The notes beneath the pieces were generated by a model. It ran no database searches and was not told where the DNA came from. It saw only the letters and a program-made list of their open reading frames with translations. Shown in pieces: positions 38,001-42,365 of a DNA stretch of 42,365 nucleotides. The DNA is from Spirogloea muscicola (lineage: Eukaryota > Streptophyta > Zygnematophyceae > Spirogloeales > Spirogloeaceae). The DNA lies in NCBI GenBank assembly GCA_009602725.1, contig WELB01000067.1, positions 69,559-111,923 on the forward strand, in the 5' to 3' direction. The stretch's first letter is position 1, and every line of letters starts with the position of its first letter. A program made the translations under genes and the position numbers.

Positions 38001-38863
38001 TTCAATCTAGGAAATGGCGACTTGCCTGCCACTTTTGGGAGCTCACTTTTTGTTGTATTACAATATGCAGACCACTGATCTTGTACAACGATTATGCAGG
38101 TGGATCTGTTGAGGGATGCAGGTTTCGATCCCATCCAGGTGACGCAGGCAGAAGAGCTTCGTGACAGCACCCTCTACAATCTCTATGTGCGCCGCAATGC
38201 CCCAGTTACACCAGGTATACGTGTAGAACACAATTGCTTGCCCGCACTGTGAGCTCCGTGTCCATGAGCTCGCGGCTTGCATGAGGCTTAGATGTGCAAG
38301 TATAGGTACTGAGATCCTTATAGAGTCAAGGGTGACAGCCCACTTATGCCAAAAACAACTGCGTGCTGTGGTATTGGCTGCTCAGTCCTACTACTACTGG
38401 ATGATGCGCCAGGCACGCCAGGTGCATGGGACGCCACATGAAAATGAGGCGCTGCTTGCGTATAAGCAAGTGTAGCTGCTCGCCAAGACGTCTCTGCGTC
38501 CTTCCAACAAGCGAGCCCGAGATGACCAGCTTCAGCCCACAAAGGTAAGTGTGCAAAGGTGGCAGTGTGTCAGTCTGCATACGTGTCCTGGCTCAGGCAA
38601 CAACTTGAGCCTTCACCCATGTGCTGTATATTAGCAGCAGTTAGCCGCTGGTTCGCAGTTAGCAGCCCCAACCTCTGACAATTATCCTTTATCCGCAGCT
38701 CTGGCCCAAGGTTCTGCCGCTGCTCGGCACAGCCGCATCGACTGGCACGCTGCCAGCAAACTGGGTCACGAGAGGATCTTGTGCTGCCGTGACGGCGGCA
38801 CAAGCCCCATCCTTGCCAGCCCATCTGCCACTGCCCCATGCCCTCATAATGCCATCCTGATTT
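35041..38863 (+). CDS. FkbM-family SAM-dependent methyltransferase
   Basis: Supported exons: 35041-35105, 35411-35483, 35734-35812, 35990-36082, 36268-36326, 36439-36501, 36981-37024, 37269-37321, 37477-37567, 37740-37784, 38100-38214, 38339 onward. At least one exon between 36501 and 36981 is unresolved (a candidate reads DLNESEDAEFEG at 36782-36819). Signatures in order: LPDGLPIKYVSKLDAEFLYR at the N-terminus, VIVDVGANIGFFTMLAAK (SAM-binding motif I), VIAIEP (motif II), FTFYERASGWSTM, IDLLKVDVERAELDVLRG and VILEIHD, all diagnostic of the FkbM fold. FkbM enzymes usually methylate hydroxyls on polyketides, sugars or glycolipids; the substrate here is unknown. The 3' end is ambiguous: the reading from 38339 stops at 38475, or a short intron joins further exons (to 38545 and 38699-38863) that end in a stop at 38861-38863. 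Two introns seem to have GC donors (after 36326 and 37567). Confidence 0.85.
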
Positions 38864-39371
38864 AGTCTGCTAGTTTAACACTTTGCACAAATTACATCCT
38901 GTTACCTCGTAAATGACATATGTATTGGTAGTATAATCTGCAATTGCCAGATCAAATGATCCTCACACCCGCACCCTTGTGACCAGGCAGGTCCCTCCCT
39001 TCTTTGCTCTTCTCTGTCTGCTCCTATGCAAGTAGCTGCATGGCACTCCGTTTGGTGCCTTCAATGCGCTATTCAAAGTCATGAAGCCTGATTCCATTTA
39101 AGATTTTGACAACAGCCAATAGTGCAGCTCACTGATGTGCATGTCCCAAGTTACCTCCTCTGCATGGCCGCTTGGGTTGAGCTTAGACTGGACATTAAGA
39201 TGGACTAACTTGCTTAGCTCAATTTCGGGCTCTGCTGCAGCAGGCCGTCAGCTCTGGCATGGCAAAAATTGGGCTTGCTCACAGAGGCCACCATGCAAAT
39301 TGTAGGTGCTACGCTCCACTCAATGTTGAGAGCAGCACAAGACGACTGAGTAGTAAGTTCATGACATGCAC
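38864..39371. other. Convergent intergenic region
   Basis: This stretch separates the FkbM-family gene (+) from the ELM1-like gene (-). No coding frame or repeat of note is seen; it should contain both 3' UTRs. Confidence 0.5.
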
Positions 39372-42180
39372 TCAAGAGCGCGGGGCAATGCTCCAGTTGC
39401 GCTCGGCAATCATGGCTCGTATCTTGGCAGCAGCATTGGCATTGTCCGTCAGTGGCGGGTAGCTCCAATACTCCTCAATCTGCCAGCTAGTCCTATCTGC
39501 TTAGTCCAAAAGTGCGCCAAAGGCATGCGAAGAAGCAGGCCACTATACCTCCAAACAGTGACGAGGAGCTCATGCAGGGTTGCTGATTACATTGGCAGTC
39601 ACTTAAACAGCTAACCAAACATTGAGGTGGTCACAGGACAAACAGCTGCAGACATGGAGATTGCAAGTCTGCAGGATTCCACGTCTGTGTTCTATCAACA
39701 CCAGATCGTTATCTAAACTAATTATGCATCTTGAACATTACGAAGCTCCTATGCTGCAGACGCCGGATCTGAGAAGAGATGGGGTTGGGCCTACCGGCTC
39801 GTCTCCAGTGAACGGCCGTGTCGCGCCCCGCTCCTCGAGCAGCCGATGGAAGGCGGCAAACTTCCACCGGCAGAGGTCCCGGCCCACGACATACACCGGC
39901 TTCCTACGCAGGGCATTAGTGCTTACCATTATGCGCTGAGGCTCTTCCTCATCACAGACTGTGGGGTTCATTACATGCCCCAGTACTAGACCTCCTAACA
40001 GCTATGTGCTCTGTGATACTAGGCCTCGCCTGAAAGCTGAGACATGGTACTAGGAAATCGCCCACATGGCAGCACAGCCAGACTGCACAACTCCGGTGAG
40101 TCTACAGCTGCACGGGATCTGAACTGGACTGCATGTGTGTCGTGGTCAACATGAGATGTGCACTTGCTCACCCCGTGGTGCAGGCCTCGCTGAGCATGCT
40201 GACTGAGTCCGCGGTGACGACAAAAGCGTCCGCCCATGCCAGGTGCCCAAAGTGCGGATTGGCACCTGCCATGACGAGATTTGGATGGAGGCCACTCAAC
40301 ATCATTCAGAGGGGGTGTATCTTACACTACTGAGAGATGCGGTTCAAGATGGAATGCAATTCTTGAAAAGGAAAGTAATGTGGGGTTGCAAGAAGGAATT
40401 TAGCCTTGTAAGCAATGCACAAAGCGGGCCGATGGAAAGGAAGGACTTGTGACTAGTGACAAACAAGTGCACAACATGCACATGAACTACAGCACGCTGC
40501 TTCTGGACCAGGCCAAAGCCGTCAACTACAGGACCTCATAGTTTCCTGATCGCAACCTTCTGCTTCAAGTTCATGCTGGTGGTGAAGAGATTTGGGCTGA
40601 GGCCCTCACCTCGTCTGTCCCAGATATACACGTTGGGATGGCCTCCGAGCTGCTCCTGAACGACGCTTTTGATCTGCATCAAGATCAATAGTAGCTGGAG
40701 CTCACAGCTGGCATTGATTGCAGGTAATATAGCGACATAAGTGCGCCAATGACATGCGCTGTTTTCTACAGCCAAAAGGTCTAGTGAACCCCAGACCTAG
40801 AAGATCTGTCTCGCTTGTGGACGTGCGCGCAAGTAGCAACACTTTGACTAGCTAATATTCGGATTGACACGATGGGCAAACATGCAGCCTCAAAGAATCA
40901 CATGCTGAGGACACCAAATGCAGCACAAGGATGTGAGACAGATGGGGAGCATGGATCTTTGACCAAGATCGCACGTGGGAGGGAGTGCGCCGGGAGAAGG
41001 AGACGCGTGCACTGCCGCCGGACCGCGCGAGGACCCGCGTCAGGGCCTTGCAGAGGTGCACCGCCAGCTGGCCACCGTACCAGCAGTTGCCTGCAGGAGA
41101 GGCCGGGACTTATTAAGAGCAATGTGATTAGAAATGCTTTACAAAGGTAGGGGACTTCAAATCTTGGGGATGAGAATGAAGCTCTTGGTGAATATCTCGA
41201 ACACATGATTGAAGTCAAGGTAATCTGACTGTTTGTCTTGCCAGTTTGTTGAATATAGCAACTCAGCTGGCAAGGGCTGTTAATTGAGAATGAGAGATGG
41301 TAAGAAATTGGAGCTTTAAGGCAAATAGATTTTCAGAAGGGTTAAGGGCTTAGGGTTCAGGGTGTGAGGTTTAAGGGGTTTAGGGTTTTGAGTATTGGAG
41401 GTCGGGAGGGGCCTAGCGGCGTCGCCAGTGGCCGCAGAACGCACGTGTGGGGCCGCCGACACTGACAGCGACCAGTGGGCGAGGCAGGTCTGCGAGCTCG
41501 CCATGCCAGGCCGCGGCGGCAGACCGCAGTGCCGAGGCATCGGCAGCGTGTAGTGCGCCAATGGTCTGCACCTGGGCGCGCAGGATGGGTGTGCGACCAT
41601 GGTTCAGTGATGCCCTGAATTAATGGATCTAAGTGGAGTAGAAACAGACAATAATTTACGTAAATAACAAAGAAAATTTAAAGGGAAAAATTTCATATAC
41701 AATCCACTTTGAACAATAGTACTGTTACAGATGTAAGAGGACAAGTAACATCCTGGTCTTCAGCAGGTGTTTATATTGAGGCGCAAAAACTAAGCACTGC
41801 ACTTGCTGCTCAAATTGCTGCTGGTAATGGCATCCGCCTTTTAATGGATCAGGGGATGAAACAAGCAGAGGTAAATGATTAGCGGACCGCAGAACCAATT
41901 AGGAGCAAGTGAGATGCAATTAGGTATTAGGCTTAGGGTTAAGGATTTCGAGTTAGGTATTAGGGTTCAGGGTTAGGGTTTGGGCTTTGGGGTGTGCAGC
42001 GGCGCCAGGGACAGCTAGGAGGCGGACCACGGTCGGGCCGGGGAGCTCGACGGCGCTGCCGAGGTAGCGGCGCAGGTACGGCGGCCGCTCCCGCCGGCCC
42101 GCCTCGGAGTGCGCGTGGAAGTCGTGCGCGGGCGCGACGATCGCGTCGAAGAGCTCGGCGGGCATGCGAGGGTGCTGGAT
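39372..42180 (-). CDS. ELM1: ELM1-like mitochondrial fission protein, 5' end missing
   Basis: Seven visible exons (42180-42031, 41571-41445, 41090-40975, 40673-40610, 40265-40172, 39903-39795, 39479-39372) join in phase into 255 residues. Signatures: [125 protein letters not shown] and [20 protein letters not shown]. These match the ELM1 family (plant ELM1 helps localise dynamin-related proteins to mitochondria for fission; related bacterial proteins have a glycosyltransferase-like fold). The N-terminal exons are absent because the contig ends about 180 bases upstream. Introns 1 and 2 of the visible part each carry a CCCTAA-like array shortly after the donor, and visible intron 1 also contains a plastid rps11 remnant. 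Confidence 0.92.
41339..41392 (-). repeat. Telomere-like array in an ELM1 intron (second visible)
   Basis: The + strand reads gggttaagggcttagggttcagg and continues to tttagggttttg; the gene's sense strand is CCCTAA-like. It starts 53 bases downstream of the donor after 41445. Confidence 0.9.
41691..41882 (+). pseudogene. rps11: Plastid rps11 remnant inside an ELM1 intron (NUPT)
   Basis: An AT-rich 64-codon frame on the + strand, opposite to ELM1, reads [43 protein letters not shown] and KQAEVND before TAG. This is the conserved core of ribosomal protein S11 (uS11), and TDVRGQV-SWSSAG with DQGM-QAEV is the plastid form. The N-terminal part is out of frame (KENLKGKNF in another frame just upstream), and the C-terminal tail that normally follows QAEV is missing. 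The AT content (bounds about 41620-41882) contrasts sharply with the GC-rich ELM1 exons. I read it as plastid DNA transferred into a nuclear intron and decaying. Confidence 0.8.
41921..41992 (-). repeat. Telomere-like array in an ELM1 intron (first visible)
   Basis: The + strand reads as repeated ttagggtt/ttaggtatt/gggttcagggttagggttt units, so the sense strand is CCCTAA-like. It starts 39 bases downstream of the donor after 42031 and lies between that exon and the rps11 remnant. Confidence 0.9.
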
Positions 42181-42303
42181 CTGCGTGGACAGAGGTTGGG
42201 AGGGAGGAGGTGAAGCAGGATTTATGGGGGGTTAGAGGTGAGAGAGGTGGAGGGAGGATGGCCAGTACTGGCATCGCTGCTGCCATAGCAATTGAGCAGG
42301 AAA

Positions 42304-42325
42304 GGGGGGGGGGGGGGGGGGGGGG

Positions 42326-42365
<40 letters not shown>
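42304..42365. other. Poly-G/poly-A contig end, probably artefactual
   Basis: The window ends in 22 G followed by 40 A. Such homopolymer pairs at a contig edge are typical of sequencing or assembly artefacts and should not be read as a polyadenylated tail. Confidence 0.7.

Noticed and set aside
42304-42365. Poly-A tail or retroelement tail
   Set aside because: G22 followed by A40 at the very contig edge, with no element beside it, is better explained as an artefact.

Overview
This window is eukaryotic nuclear DNA, most likely from a green alga (Viridiplantae, possibly trebouxiophyte-like). I infer this from plant/algal orthologues (a KEA3-type thylakoid K+/H+ antiporter, a plant-type NDUFB3 subunit, an ELM1-type protein), spliceosomal introns every ~100 coding bases with TGCAG-type 3' splice sites, degenerate telomere-like repeats of the plant CCCTAAA type, and a fragment of plastid rps11 inside an intron. 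Exon boundaries were derived by hand by matching splice sites, reading phase and family similarity. Reading phase closes across every junction in five multi-exon genes (the SANT protein, KEA3, the sulfotransferase, RPC2 and KRR1) and across all visible exons of ELM1. One part of the FkbM model stays open.

Layout: 1-137, possible end of an unidentified GC-rich coding stretch running into CCCTAAA-like repeats. 694-2749 (+), a 3-exon SANT/Myb-domain protein whose C-terminal third is five tandem repeats resembling the histone H3 N-terminal tail. 10251-3618 (-), an 18-exon KEA3-like antiporter. 10730-11502, an assembly gap, followed by a retroelement fragment (11503-11709) and a stretch with organelle-like hairpins (11710-12430). 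13607-15593 (+), an 8-exon membrane-anchored sulfotransferase-like protein. 27767-16140 (-), a complete 38-exon gene for the second-largest subunit of RNA polymerase III. 28590-27910 (-), a retroelement C-terminal ORF, with an orphan ORF beside it. 33469-29488 (-), the 12-exon ribosome-biogenesis factor KRR1. 33868-34077 (+), intronless NDUFB3, divergent from KRR1. 35041 to 38475 or 38863 (+), an FkbM-family methyltransferase. 42180-39372 (-), an ELM1-like protein whose 5' end is missing at the contig end.

The genes are ordinary nuclear housekeeping and organelle genes with no operon-like logic: Pol III transcription, small-subunit ribosome assembly, mitochondrial complex I, mitochondrial dynamics and thylakoid ion exchange, plus two transferases. 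The most unusual content is the SANT protein with repeated H3-tail-like units (QTARKS followed by QLA at the same spacing as in H3). Next are the telomere-like arrays lying just downstream of 5' splice sites, and the plastid rps11 remnant in an ELM1 intron.
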